From contig JBELHJ010000088.1 in NCBI GenBank assembly GCA_042091495.1, forward strand, positions 1 to 6,028: DNA of 6,028 nt. The letters run 5' to 3'. The stretch is from JBELHJ01 sp042091495. GTDB taxonomy: Bacteria > Bacteroidota > Bacteroidia > Flavobacteriales > Flavobacteriaceae. The first letter of the stretch is position 1; every line of letters starts with the position of its first letter. Below, piece after piece: positions 1-6,028 of this stretch. A program made the translations under genes and the position numbers. Below the pieces are notes generated by a model. That model made no database searches, was not told the DNA's origin, and saw nothing but the letters and a program-made list of their open reading frames with translations.

Positions 1-3000
1 CTATTACAGTGAATCCTGATGGAGAGTTTATTAATACTACTAATAACCAAAATCAAATCATTTGTGAAGGAGAACCCATTACAGATATTATCTATCAAAT
101 TGCTGGAGGCGCAACAAATGCTTCTGTCAATGCATTACCTAACGGACTAAGTTTTGATTTCCCAACATCAGATACATTAAGAATTTATGGAACACCATCT
201 GGAAATATCAATACGACTACCATAATGACTTACGATATCTCTACTACAGGTAGTGGATCTTGTAATGAAGAAAATCTTACTGGAGCCATAACTGTAAATC
301 AAATAAACACCATAGCATTTGATGCAGCAGCTAGCAACTATAATTCGGCATCACCAACGGTTTGTGAAGGCGAAACTTTAGATCTAAAATTTAATCTAGG
401 TGATGGTGCAACTAACGCTTCAGTTAGTGGTTTACCAGACGGCTTGACTGTAGGAGTTAATACTGGTGTATTTACTATTGGAGGTACCCTATCAACAAAT
501 GAAACTAGTATTAAAACCTATAATTATCAAATAACAACATCAGGGTCTGAGTGTGCTGTAACATTCGACGGACAAATTGTAGTAAATCCAGATCATAAAA
601 TAGAATTAACTTCTATAGGAGGTTCAGATAACCAATCATTTTGTGAGAATACTACGTTACCTGTCAATATCGAATACTTACTAAGCGAAGGTGCTACTAA
701 TTATGTGATTTCTGGATTGCCAAGTGGACTTCAACATCAATTGATTGGAGATACTATTTCAATTTCAGGAACACCTAACGAAAGTATTACGCAAGATCAA
801 ACATTCAATTATACTATTACTACAACAGGTAATAATTGTTTAGATGATACTATAAGTGGCTCAATAACATTATATCCTGACAGTAAGATTAGTTTATCCT
901 CATTGCCTTCAACTACTAATCAAGAGGTTTGTGAAACTGGTCCAAATACTTCCATAGCAACAATTATTTATACCTTAAGTGAAGGTGCAACATCTTATGA
1001 AATATTTAACCTTCCCAATGGTCTAACATACTCTTTAAATGCATCAAATGAAGTGGTAATCTCTGGTATTGTAAATGAGCTTGTAACCGTTCCAACTTCA
1101 TTTAATTATACCATTTCAGCATATAATGCCAACGGCTGTAATGATGCTACCCTAGGTGGTTTAATTGTTGTTAATCCATCCAGTGAAATAAACTTGATTT
1201 CAAGTTTTGGTAGTGATAACCAAACTTTGTGTGAACTAAGTCCACTCAATTCAATTCAATACGAGTTATTAAATACCAATTCAGCTTCTATTGCACCAGG
1301 TACTTTACCACTTGGAGTAGATTATGAAATAACAGGAAGTACATTAACTATTAGTGGAATTCCTGAAGTATCTGGAACGTTTAATTATACCATTACCACT
1401 AGTAGTAATAATTACGGATGTGATGAAACCGCTGTCTCTGGATCTATAGAAATAGATCCTATTGTGCCTATTACTCTGGCTTCAGGTAGTGGCTTAGAAG
1501 ATCAGATCATTTGTGAAGACGATACTATTGATAAAATTATTTATGATATTGGTTTGCCAAACATCCCAATTACAGTTAGTGGTCTTCCTCAAGGTGTTTT
1601 CTTTGAAGTAACCAATAATCAAGTTATTATTCAAGGCTTCTCAACCCTAGATATAACAAGTACTCAAGTATTTAATTACACTGTTGAAACCAATAACCAA
1701 AACTGTGATAATATTGTTAATGGAAGTATAACAATAAATCCAGACGACAATGCTTTATTAACTTCAGGCCTTGGTACAGACCAGCAAATACTATGTCAAG
1801 ATGATATTATTACAGATATAGTGTATAGTTTGAGTGAAGGTACCTTAGGTGCTAATGTTTCAGGACTACCTATTGGAGTTTCATATACCGCTACTTTAAA
1901 TGAATTAATTATTAGTGGTGCTGCTACAGACAGTGCTGGAATTTATAACTACACCGTTACCACTTTTGGTTCTTGTGCTCCAAAAACATTAAATGGTAGC
2001 ATAGAAATAAATAGTACCGGATCTATTCAAACTGATGCTAACTCTGGTCAAACTTCGCAAACAACATGTCAGTTTAACACTTTTGATGATATTATATTTA
2101 ATATTACAAATACCATAACTGCTAATGTTACAGGATTACCCAATGGATTATCTTTTAATATTCAGGAAATATCTGGAACTACTATTAAACGATTAACTAT
2201 TAGTGGAGTGCCTGATGTAATTGGTGTTTTTCCATACGAAGTAAAAACACTTGGAGGCTGTGAAACAACTTTCAATGGTATAATTACAGTTAACGATGGA
2301 GCCTTTTTAACATTAACTTCAGATGTTGGGACTGACCAACAGGTGATTTGTGAGTATGGAGTTATAGATACCATCGAATATCAAGTTATAGGAAATACAA
2401 ACGACATCGCGTCCATTGGTCTACCTCCTGGATTTAATGCAACATTCAATACTACTAATAATACGGTTACTGTTGATGGAAGTTATAATGGTACAAAACT
2501 ATTAACTGTTCAAGATTTTGACTATACCATTTTCTCTGTGAGTAATTGTCCAGCAGAAATAGAAGGAACAATTACTATCTATCCAACTGTAGAAATTGCC
2601 AATACAGAAAATGTAACCGTAATGTCTACAAACCCAACAAACACTGAAGTAAAGAATATTCTCTGTAATGGTGATGGCGATGGAGAAATAAATATTGTAG
2701 TTAATGGAGGTAGTCCAACTGCCAACTACATAGTGGAATGGACAGGTCCTAATAATTACACCAATTCAACATTAAATATTAAAAACCTGGCTGTAGGAAC
2801 CTACAACCTTACCATAACAGACACAGGAAGTAATAATTGTCAGGTATCTGCATCCTATGAAATATTAGAAGCAGATCCTATTGAGATTCAAGAAATTAAT
2901 ACCATACCGCCTAGTTGTGAAACCGAACTAGATGATGGTGAAATTCAAATTAATGTTACGGGAGGAAGTGATGAACTTGTCAAAAAAATTAATTGGTACA

Positions 3001-4436
3001 AACTAGATGAAAGTAATAATTGCTTTACGTTTTCAATTATACCTATAAACAATGATAATGACGGTATACCAGATTACGCTGATGCCAATATTGATGGGGA
3101 TGCTGTAATTGACCCAGGTAAAACAGATACAGATGGTGATGGTATTTTTGACTTGGCTGATGCAGATAGTGATGGGGATGGATCTGTTGATGCAGGACTA
3201 ACTGATAATAACAATGATGGCATTAACGACAATTACAGTATTGGAATTGTGAGTTACCAACTCTGTGATACAGGTAATAATTTTACAAATCTTGAAGTAT
3301 TTAACGGAGCACTAGTTAATAATACATTATCAGTTTGTGCAAAACAGTCTACTATATCGCTTATACCAAATTTTGATCACGATATCAATCCTGATACTGC
3401 AGACATATCACCTTTCACTTTAAGTGGAGGATCCTCGTCATGCTCTACTGGACAATGGTCACTTTTACCAGACTTAGCAGGTAACTCATTCATTACGAAC
3501 TTAGAAGATGGAATTTATAAAGTAATAGTTACAGATGAAGACTTTAGTGGTAATATATTTTGTAGTAACGAATTAAATTTTGAATTAACTAGAGATGCCA
3601 TAAATTATGGTAGCATAAGTGTTGAAGAAACCTTATGTAATCTTGAAAGTGGATCAATTACCATAGATTTATTTAATGTCAAAGGAGAATTATTCTTCTA
3701 CTATAATAATACCATTATTAGTAATACTAATGTTGATTTAATTAGTAGTGACATTGAAAAAGACGTTTACCAATTATTTATTGCGAATCCAGCACCAAAC
3801 GGTATACTTGAAATTATCAATGAATTTGGTTGTGGAACTATTGTTGACCAAACCCTATTGAACTTTAATTTAAGTGAACCAGAATATACATTTACCAGTC
3901 CTGAATTTGAAGAGTATGGAATAATCTCTAAACGTTCGTTTGTTGAATTCCAGGTCCTAAATTTTGGTAGTTATACAGCCATGCAATGGGATTTTGGAGA
4001 TTCAAGCGGTTATCAATATGGCAGTAACGTATCGCATCAGTTTGTTCAAAGTGGCACTTATGATGTGGTTTTAACGGTAACAAACGCGGCAGGATGCTCT
4101 AGTAGTGTTAGTAAAACATTAACTGTTGATGATGGCTACAGTATCATGATTCCAAATGTATTCTCCCCTAATGGTGATAATATAAATGATTTATATAGAC
4201 CACTTTTTAATGGTATAAAATCTATAATATTTAATATTTATGATCAATCTGGCAATCTAATGTATACAGAAGAAGGAACAGTGGGTGCTAATCCTAATAT
4301 TCAAGGAATATCTATTAGAGGATGGAATGCAACCAATGCATACAACAGCTCTTCTTACTTTGAATATAAAATTCAGGCAGTTTTGATTAACGATGAAACA
4401 GTAACTAAGACAGGAATATTTAAAATTTTAAGATAG
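1..4436 (+). CDS. Giant multi-repeat surface adhesin with C-terminal T9SS type B sorting domain (5' partial)
   Basis: The frame is open to the left edge (codons ATT ACA before the GTG at 9). That GTG is the Val of an ITVNPD repeat end, so it is an internal codon and the true start lies upstream. Residue 1 here means the codon at 9. Domains in order: nine Ig-like repeats (5-859); a SprB-type repeat (about 880-953); a second SprB-type repeat (about 968-1196) interrupted by an acidic DxDxDG segment (1014-1075); a degenerate SprB-like module (about 1198-1285); a PKD domain (1292-1376, WDFGDSS at 1327); and a CHU_C/type B T9SS sorting domain (1379-1475, FSPNGDNIND). The first 860 residues contain only about 11 Lys/Arg, as expected for a secreted acidic protein. 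By family knowledge such proteins are exported by Sec, passed through the T9SS and displayed or released as adhesins, SprB being the gliding example. The ligand is unknown. The SprF-like gene one base downstream is the probable secretion partner. The class is secure; a role in gliding as opposed to biofilm or substrate adhesion is not. Confidence 0.93.
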   Translation, partial: ITVNPDGEFINTTNNQNQIICEGEPITDIIYQIAGGATNASVNALPNGLSFDFPTSDTLRIYGTPSGNINTTTIMTYDISTTGSGSCNEENLTGAITVNQINTIAFDAAASNYNSASPTVCEGETLDLKFNLGDGATNASVSGLPDGLTVGVNTGVFTIGGTLSTNETSIKTYNYQITTSGSECAVTFDGQIVVNPDHKIELTSIGGSDNQSFCENTTLPVNIEYLLSEGATNYVISGLPSGLQHQLIGDTISISGTPNESITQDQTFNYTITTTGNNCLDDTISGSITLYPDSKISLSSLPSTTNQEVCETGPNTSIATIIYTLSEGATSYEIFNLPNGLTYSLNASNEVVISGIVNELVTVPTSFNYTISAYNANGCNDATLGGLIVVNPSSEINLISSFGSDNQTLCELSPLNSIQYELLNTNSASIAPGTLPLGVDYEITGSTLTISGIPEVSGTFNYTITTSSNNYGCDETAVSGSIEIDPIVPITLASGSGLEDQIICEDDTIDKIIYDIGLPNIPITVSGLPQGVFFEVTNNQVIIQGFSTLDITSTQVFNYTVETNNQNCDNIVNGSITINPDDNALLTSGLGTDQQILCQDDIITDIVYSLSEGTLGANVSGLPIGVSYTATLNELIISGAATDSAGIYNYTVTTFGSCAPKTLNGSIEINSTGSIQTDANSGQTSQTTCQFNTFDDIIFNITNTITANVTGLPNGLSFNIQEISGTTIKRLTISGVPDVIGVFPYEVKTLGGCETTFNGIITVNDGAFLTLTSDVGTDQQVICEYGVIDTIEYQVIGNTNDIASIGLPPGFNATFNTTNNTVTVDGSYNGTKLLTVQDFDYTIFSVSNCPAEIEGTITIYPTVEIANTENVTVMSTNPTNTEVKNILCNGDGDGEINIVVNGGSPTANYIVEWTGPNNYTNSTLNIKNLAVGTYNLTITDTGSNNCQVSASYEILEADPIEIQEINTIPPSCETELDDGEIQINVTGGSDELVKKINWYKLDESNNCFTFSIIPINNDNDGIPDYADANIDGDAVIDPGKTDTDGDGIFDLADADSDGDGSVDAGLTDNNNDGINDNYSIGIVSYQLCDTGNNFTNLEVFNGALVNNTLSVCAKQSTISLIPNFDHDINPDTADISPFTLSGGSSSCSTGQWSLLPDLAGNSFITNLEDGIYKVIVTDEDFSGNIFCSNELNFELTRDAINYGSISVEETLCNLESGSITIDLFNVKGELFFYYNNTIISNTNVDLISSDIEKDVYQLFIANPAPNGILEIINEFGCGTIVDQTLLNFNLSEPEYTFTSPEFEEYGIISKRSFVEFQVLNFGSYTAMQWDFGDSSGYQYGSNVSHQFVQSGTYDVVLTVTNAAGCSSSVSKTLTVDDGYSIMIPNVFSPNGDNINDLYRPLFNGIKSIIFNIYDQSGNLMYTEEGTVGANPNIQGISIRGWNATNAYNSSSYFEYKIQAVLINDETVTKTGIFKILR
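21..2585 (+). repeat. Nine tandem Ig-like repeats of 89-99 residues (two-cysteine, LPxGL type)
   Basis: Repeat limits in residues (codon at 9 = 1) are 5-98, 99-195, 196-291, 292-390, 391-484, 485-579, 580-668, 669-762 and 763-859. Each unit has a Cys near its start in a CE/CQ context (C19, 119, 212, 308, 408, 502, 596, 687, 781), a (G)LPxG(L/V/F) turn, usually an ISGxP-like strand, an xNYTITT-like strand, a second Cys (C85, 182, 277, 377, 471, 566, 656, 751, 847) and a closing GxIxxNP-like strand. The LPxGL...ISGTP...TYNYT pattern resembles the putative Ig family He_PIG, an inference from motifs. The two cysteines lie 60-69 residues apart and probably form an intradomain disulfide. The units have diverged at DNA level. 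The window opens on the end of a further ITVNPD strand, so the array probably continues upstream. Confidence 0.88.
2646..2867 (+). other. SprB-type repeat domain within the adhesin
   Basis: Residues about 880-953 show the pattern of the short SprB repeat found in flavobacterial gliding adhesins: a CNGDGDGEI start (C886), VVNGGSPTANYIVEW (GG at 900-901, W911), then NLAVGTYNLTITD and a closing Cys (C944) before a SASYEI strand. It marks the change from the Ig-like array to the C-terminal region. Such repeats are structural stalk or adhesive modules; no catalytic residues are expected or seen. Confidence 0.8.
2910..3596 (+). other. Second SprB-type repeat, apparently interrupted by a ~145-residue insert
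   Basis: Residues 968-1004 give the first half of a SprB repeat (C970, DDGEIQINVTGGS, INW at 994-996). Residues about 1150-1196 give the second half (NLEDGIYKVIVTD at 1164-1176, C1185, ELNFEL). Between them, about 1005-1149, lie the acidic DxDxDG block and a stretch with C1005, C1086, C1110 and C1145 that matches no family I recognise. Reading this as one domain with an insertion is an inference from the order of half-motifs. The alternative is two incomplete neighbouring domains. Confidence 0.6.
3054..3233 (+). repeat. Acidic DxDxDG repeat, thrombospondin type 3-like, 26-residue period
   Basis: Residues 1016-1041 and 1042-1067 are two tandem 26-residue units (78 bp each) identical at 15 of 26 positions. 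A third, partial unit follows at 1068-1075. Each full unit carries DxDGI and xDGD loops with Asp spaced as in calcium-binding thrombospondin type 3 or EF-hand-like loops. The second loop of unit 1 reads DGDAVID and lacks the usual Gly. Calcium binding is therefore likely, by family knowledge, but not shown. Confidence 0.82.
3882..4136 (+). other. PKD domain within the adhesin
   Basis: Residues 1292-1376 carry the classic PKD marks: the WDFGDSS strand-turn at 1327-1333, HQF at 1343-1345, SGTYDVVLTVTN at 1348-1359, AGCSSSVSKT and the closing LTV at 1371-1373. PKD domains are Ig-like beta-sandwich spacers common just ahead of type B T9SS sorting domains. No function beyond structure or adhesion can be read from it. 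Confidence 0.88.
4143..4433 (+). other. CHU_C / T9SS type B C-terminal sorting domain
   Basis: Residues 1379-1475 begin IMIPNVFSPNGDNINDLY, the hallmark of the gliding-motility-type C-terminal domain. They continue with IIFNIYDQSGNLMYTEE, a GWN turn (1438-1440), YFEYKI (1450-1455) and the terminal strand TGIFKILR, with Arg as the last residue. In the family this domain directs T9SS secretion and, unlike type A domains, usually needs a SprF-like partner. Several core positions differ from the common form: QSG where RWG is usual, and GWNA where WDG is usual. Confidence 0.92.
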
Positions 4437-4437
4437 T

Positions 4438-4500
4438 ATGAGATTCAAAATATATAGTATAGTTATGATGTTCCAAATTTTTGGATTAATCTCTCATGCT
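4438..4500 (+). other. Signal peptide of the PorP/SprF-like protein
   Basis: Residues 1-21 have a short basic n-region (R2, K4), a hydrophobic h-region (about I5-I18) and a small-residue cleavage site S-H-A before Q22. A Gln after the cut is common in Bacteroidota Sec substrates. Internal Met codons at residues 10-11 would remove the basic region, so the first ATG is preferred. Confidence 0.8.
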
Positions 4501-5442
4501 CAGGGAATATTGACTAATGAGTCTCACAATATTCAGATATTAAACCCCAGTTACTATGGTTTTAATAACCAAACTACAGCAGGTGTAATTTATAACAGTA
4601 TTAATTATGATGGCATTCAAAATATTGATACTAAATATGGATTTACAGGAGTAAGTTTTAGTGATCTTAATTTTGCTATTGGTTTAGATGTGGTTTCACA
4701 CCAGGTTGAAGAATTCGGGTTACTCGAAAATCAAATTAATCTGTCCTATATATATAAAATGTCCTTAAACTATAATACATACTTCCTGCCGTCATTGTAT
4801 ATAGGGTTTTTGAATAGATCTATAAAATCAGAAAATTTAGTTTTTGAAGATCAATTAAATTTACTAACTGGTTTTATAGCCTCTTCTTCTATTGATCCTG
4901 CTGCCAATTTAGACCAAAGTGCTACTGGCTTTGATGTTGGAGCTTCTGGTATTATTTACAACGAAAACTATCTACTTGGACTAGCTATAAAGCATATTAA
5001 TCAGGCAAATATTAGTTTAAATCAAGAAGTTGAAGAACCTCGAGATATGAGTATATCCCTACAAGCAGCTTATGAATTTGATTTAAATAAATATAATAGA
5101 AGTGCATTACCAAGGAACACCTACCTGTTTTTTTATGTCTCTGCAAATAAACAAGGCGAACTAATGCGTTTTTATGCCAACCAAGAATTGCAATTAAATA
5201 GTTTCGTTATTGGAATTAATCAAAAAGTAACATCTTTAGAAGCCTTTAACTTCACAAATATTGGATTCAATACTGGAATTGCAGTTGGAAATATTGATTT
5301 TAATGTAGGGTACAGTTTCCCCGTATCATCAGAAAATATTCTACCTCCTAAAGTGTTGGAATTTTCACTATTATTTAACTTTGACCCTTACTTATCAAGA
5401 AATAGAGGAAATTACAAACGCTTAAAGACAGATAATTTTTGA
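4438..5442 (+). CDS. PorP/SprF family type IX secretion outer-membrane protein
   Basis: This 334-residue protein starts one base after the adhesin stop (TAG-T-ATG), so the two genes are very probably co-transcribed and translationally coupled. No clear Shine-Dalgarno is visible, which is ordinary in this phylum. The N-terminus is a signal peptide: basic RFK, hydrophobic core to about residue 18, then SHA-Q with likely cleavage after A21. The mature protein opens with the NPxxxG motif (NPSYYG at 36-41; NPA is the usual form), has amphipathic beta-strand alternation throughout, a FDVGASGIIYNENYLLGL segment at 165-182 followed by KHINQ, and a LEFSLLFNF closing strand at 307-315. All these fit the PorP/SprF barrel family, and the length is close to usual. 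A basic tail follows (RNRGNYKRLK, 321-330). There are no cysteines. By analogy with F. johnsoniae sprF, next to sprB, it is inferred to aid secretion or surface attachment of the adjacent type B adhesin. The family call is firm; partner specificity is inferred from position. Confidence 0.93.
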   Translation: MRFKIYSIVMMFQIFGLISHAQGILTNESHNIQILNPSYYGFNNQTTAGVIYNSINYDGIQNIDTKYGFTGVSFSDLNFAIGLDVVSHQVEEFGLLENQINLSYIYKMSLNYNTYFLPSLYIGFLNRSIKSENLVFEDQLNLLTGFIASSSIDPAANLDQSATGFDVGASGIIYNENYLLGLAIKHINQANISLNQEVEEPRDMSISLQAAYEFDLNKYNRSALPRNTYLFFYVSANKQGELMRFYANQELQLNSFVIGINQKVTSLEAFNFTNIGFNTGIAVGNIDFNVGYSFPVSSENILPPKVLEFSLLFNFDPYLSRNRGNYKRLKTDNF

Positions 5443-5444
5443 TG

Positions 5445-5454
5445 GAGAGCTCTC
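5445..5454. other. Short perfect palindrome between convergent stop codons
   Basis: GAGAGCTCTC is self-complementary and lies in the 16 bp gap between the PorP/SprF-like gene and the opposing hypothetical gene. As RNA it could form only a 3-4 bp stem with a 4-nt loop, followed by UUGUUU on the + strand. This is too weak to call a terminator with confidence. Confidence 0.25.
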
Positions 5455-5458
5455 TTGT

Positions 5459-5857
5459 TTAAATCCAATTAAAAAAAGACAGCTTAAGATAGTTTTTCAA
5501 TTTTGGAAATAATCCACTTGGGTTATTTATTAAAAAAACTTGTTCTTTAGATTCATGAGATAAAAACAAATTTAACAACGCTTCATTTAATTCTGAGGAT
5601 TTTGTTGTTATATCAAGATAAGACTTAGAAGAAACTACATTTGTGTTTTTTAATTCTGTATGTAAAGTAATCTTATAACGCTCGGAATTTTTTTGGATTT
5701 GAAGACGTTTTTGAGAACGTTTTATTTCATTACCATTAAAAACATATTGAACCCTAGTAGATGAAGCTTCAATACGCTTAGGATTTTTTAAACTTATATA
5801 AAATAGAATTTCGTCTTCAATGGCCTCTATTGTCATTAAAATAAATTTTAAATACAT
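5459..5857 (-). CDS. Hypothetical protein, lysine-rich, unknown function
   Basis: This open frame of 132 codons converges on the PorP/SprF-like gene, with 16 bp between the two stop codons. I do not recognise the family. The product is basic and cysteine-free, with no signal peptide, no membrane segment and no metal or catalytic motif. It is probably a small cytoplasmic alpha/beta protein: a basic middle (KRSQKRLQIQK at 46-56), a beta-like YKITLHTEL segment (61-69), a probable helix around SSELNEALLNLFLSHESKE (88-105), and a C-terminus ending FFNWI. The start is ambiguous. The first ATG (5857) follows a TAACTTTA element that resembles a Bacteroidota -7 box (TAnnTTTG) and would leave almost no leader. 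The ATG at 5836 (MTIEAIEDEI) would have about 20 nt of leader and gives a more typical soluble N-terminus. Its length in AT-rich DNA argues for a real gene, but a spurious frame cannot be excluded. Confidence 0.62.
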   Translation of the reverse strand: MYLKFILMTIEAIEDEILFYISLKNPKRIEASSTRVQYVFNGNEIKRSQKRLQIQKNSERYKITLHTELKNTNVVSSKSYLDITTKSSELNEALLNLFLSHESKEQVFLINNPSGLFPKLKNYLKLSFFNWI

Positions 5858-5858
5858 C

Positions 5859-5893
5859 TAAAGTTAACCAAAAAAAAGATATAAAATGTTCAA
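5859..5893 (-). promoter_or_regulatory. Possible promoter of the hypothetical gene
   Basis: Read on the minus strand, TTTTTG (ending at 5891) is followed 24 nt later by TAACTTTA (5866-5859). This resembles the Bacteroidota TTTG / TAnnTTTG promoter. The spacing is a few bases longer than usual and the last base of the -7 box is A, not G. If real, transcription would begin close to the ATG at 5857, favouring translation from the ATG at 5836. The AT-rich background makes chance matches likely. Confidence 0.3.
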
Positions 5894-5950
5894 AAACAGA
5901 TATTTATGATTCAATTTTAAATTATAAATATCTGTTTATATTTTTTTTTT
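5894..5950 (+). terminator. Strong intrinsic terminator (+ direction)
   Basis: A perfect 14 bp inverted repeat (5894-5907 with 5924-5937, arms AAACAGATATTTAT / ATAAATATCTGTTT) extends inward through a G-T wobble (5908/5923) and three A-T pairs, leaving an 8-nt loop at 5912-5919. After three bases comes a run of ten T (5941-5950). The wobble pairs only in + strand RNA and the T-run is on the + side, so the main direction is +. On the minus strand the hairpin is followed by only TTTTTG, so weaker action that way is possible. It lies 450 bp past the PorP/SprF-like stop, beyond the opposing gene. Confidence 0.75.
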
Positions 5951-6028
5951 CGTAAGTTTAAAACAGTTTATGTTAACTTTCATAAAGTTAATTGGTTTTA
6001 AAGAAAAAGGGAGATTCTAATAGCAGAT
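5951..6028. other. Right-edge non-coding stretch, possible leader of a gene beyond the window
   Basis: No open frame of note occurs on either strand. Besides the palindrome at 5973-5991, a purine stretch AAAGGGAG (6006-6013) could be a ribosome binding site, and the window ends in AT at 6027-6028, which could begin an ATG. The 13-nt gap would be long for a Shine-Dalgarno. No clear TTTG / TAnnTTTG promoter is visible, only partial matches such as TAAGTTTA (5953-5960). Confidence 0.25.
5973..5991. promoter_or_regulatory. 8-3-8 bp palindrome, candidate operator
   Basis: TTAACTTT-cat-AAAGTTAA is a perfect inverted repeat with a 3-nt spacer and no following T-run, so it looks more like a protein-binding site than a terminator. 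The half-site AAAGTTAA also occurs at 5860-5867, just before the hypothetical gene. The factor is unknown, and AT-rich sequence makes chance palindromes fairly common. Confidence 0.35.

Noticed and set aside
9..11. GTG at 9 as the start of the adhesin gene
   Set aside because: It encodes the Val of an ITVNPD repeat end, the frame is open to the window edge, and no signal peptide follows. The gene is 5' truncated by the window.
2162..2374. Minus-strand open frame of 70 codons inside the adhesin
   Set aside because: It lies wholly antisense to repeats 8 and 9 of a clear coding region, with no start signal or recognisable product. It is a shadow frame.
21..2585. Tandem array as a CRISPR, phase-variable or DNA-level satellite repeat
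   Set aside because: Periodicity is at protein level, unit lengths vary (89-99 codons) and DNA sequences are diverged, with no short identical direct repeats or spacers.
5445..5454. GAGAGCTCTC palindrome as the operon terminator
   Set aside because: The possible RNA stem is only 3-4 bp and the following T-stretch is short and broken. The hairpin at 5894-5950 is far stronger.
5442..5462. Six-codon frame ATG GAG AGC ... TAA overlapping the PorP/SprF-like stop (TGATG)
   Set aside because: It is too short and unconserved-looking to call a peptide; the ATG overlap with TGA is likely chance.
5858..6028. tRNA, other structured RNA gene or mobile-element end in the right-edge non-coding region
   Set aside because: No cloverleaf, CCA end, transposase fragment or target-site duplication is visible; the hairpin with its T-run is best explained as a terminator.

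Overview
The window looks like chromosomal DNA of a Bacteroidota bacterium, most likely a marine-type member of the Flavobacteriaceae. The reasons are the low GC content, a giant repeat adhesin ending in a type B type IX secretion (T9SS) sorting domain, and a PorP/SprF-family outer-membrane gene directly behind it. The family calls come from recognising motifs by eye; no database search was run.

Layout: positions 1-4436 (+) hold the C-terminal part, about 1,477 codons, of a very large secreted surface protein whose start lies before the window. In order it carries nine Ig-like repeats of 89-99 residues (LPxGL core, exactly two cysteines each), a SprB-type repeat, a second SprB-type repeat apparently split by an acidic DxDxDG (thrombospondin type 3-like) segment, a degenerate SprB-like module, a PKD domain, and the CHU_C/T9SS type B sorting domain that ends at the stop codon. 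One base later, 4438-5442 (+) encodes a PorP/SprF-family outer-membrane protein with a signal peptide. A convergent gene of unknown function (5459-5857, -) ends 16 bp from it. The last 170 bp (5858-6028) are non-coding as far as can be seen. They hold a strong hairpin plus T-tract terminator reading in the + direction (5894-5950) and an 8-3-8 bp palindrome (5973-5991).

How the genes work together: the first two form an operon in the sprB-sprF style. The adhesin is exported by Sec, recognised through its C-terminal type B domain and passed through the T9SS. The SprF-like protein is probably the dedicated partner needed for its secretion or surface attachment, by analogy with SprB/SprF of Flavobacterium johnsoniae. 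The ligand or surface bound by the adhesin cannot be told from sequence.

No clearly new system is visible. The items most worth a second look are the interrupted SprB repeat, the operon's apparent + strand terminator lying beyond an oppositely oriented gene, and the shared AAAGTTAA motif around that gene's promoter.
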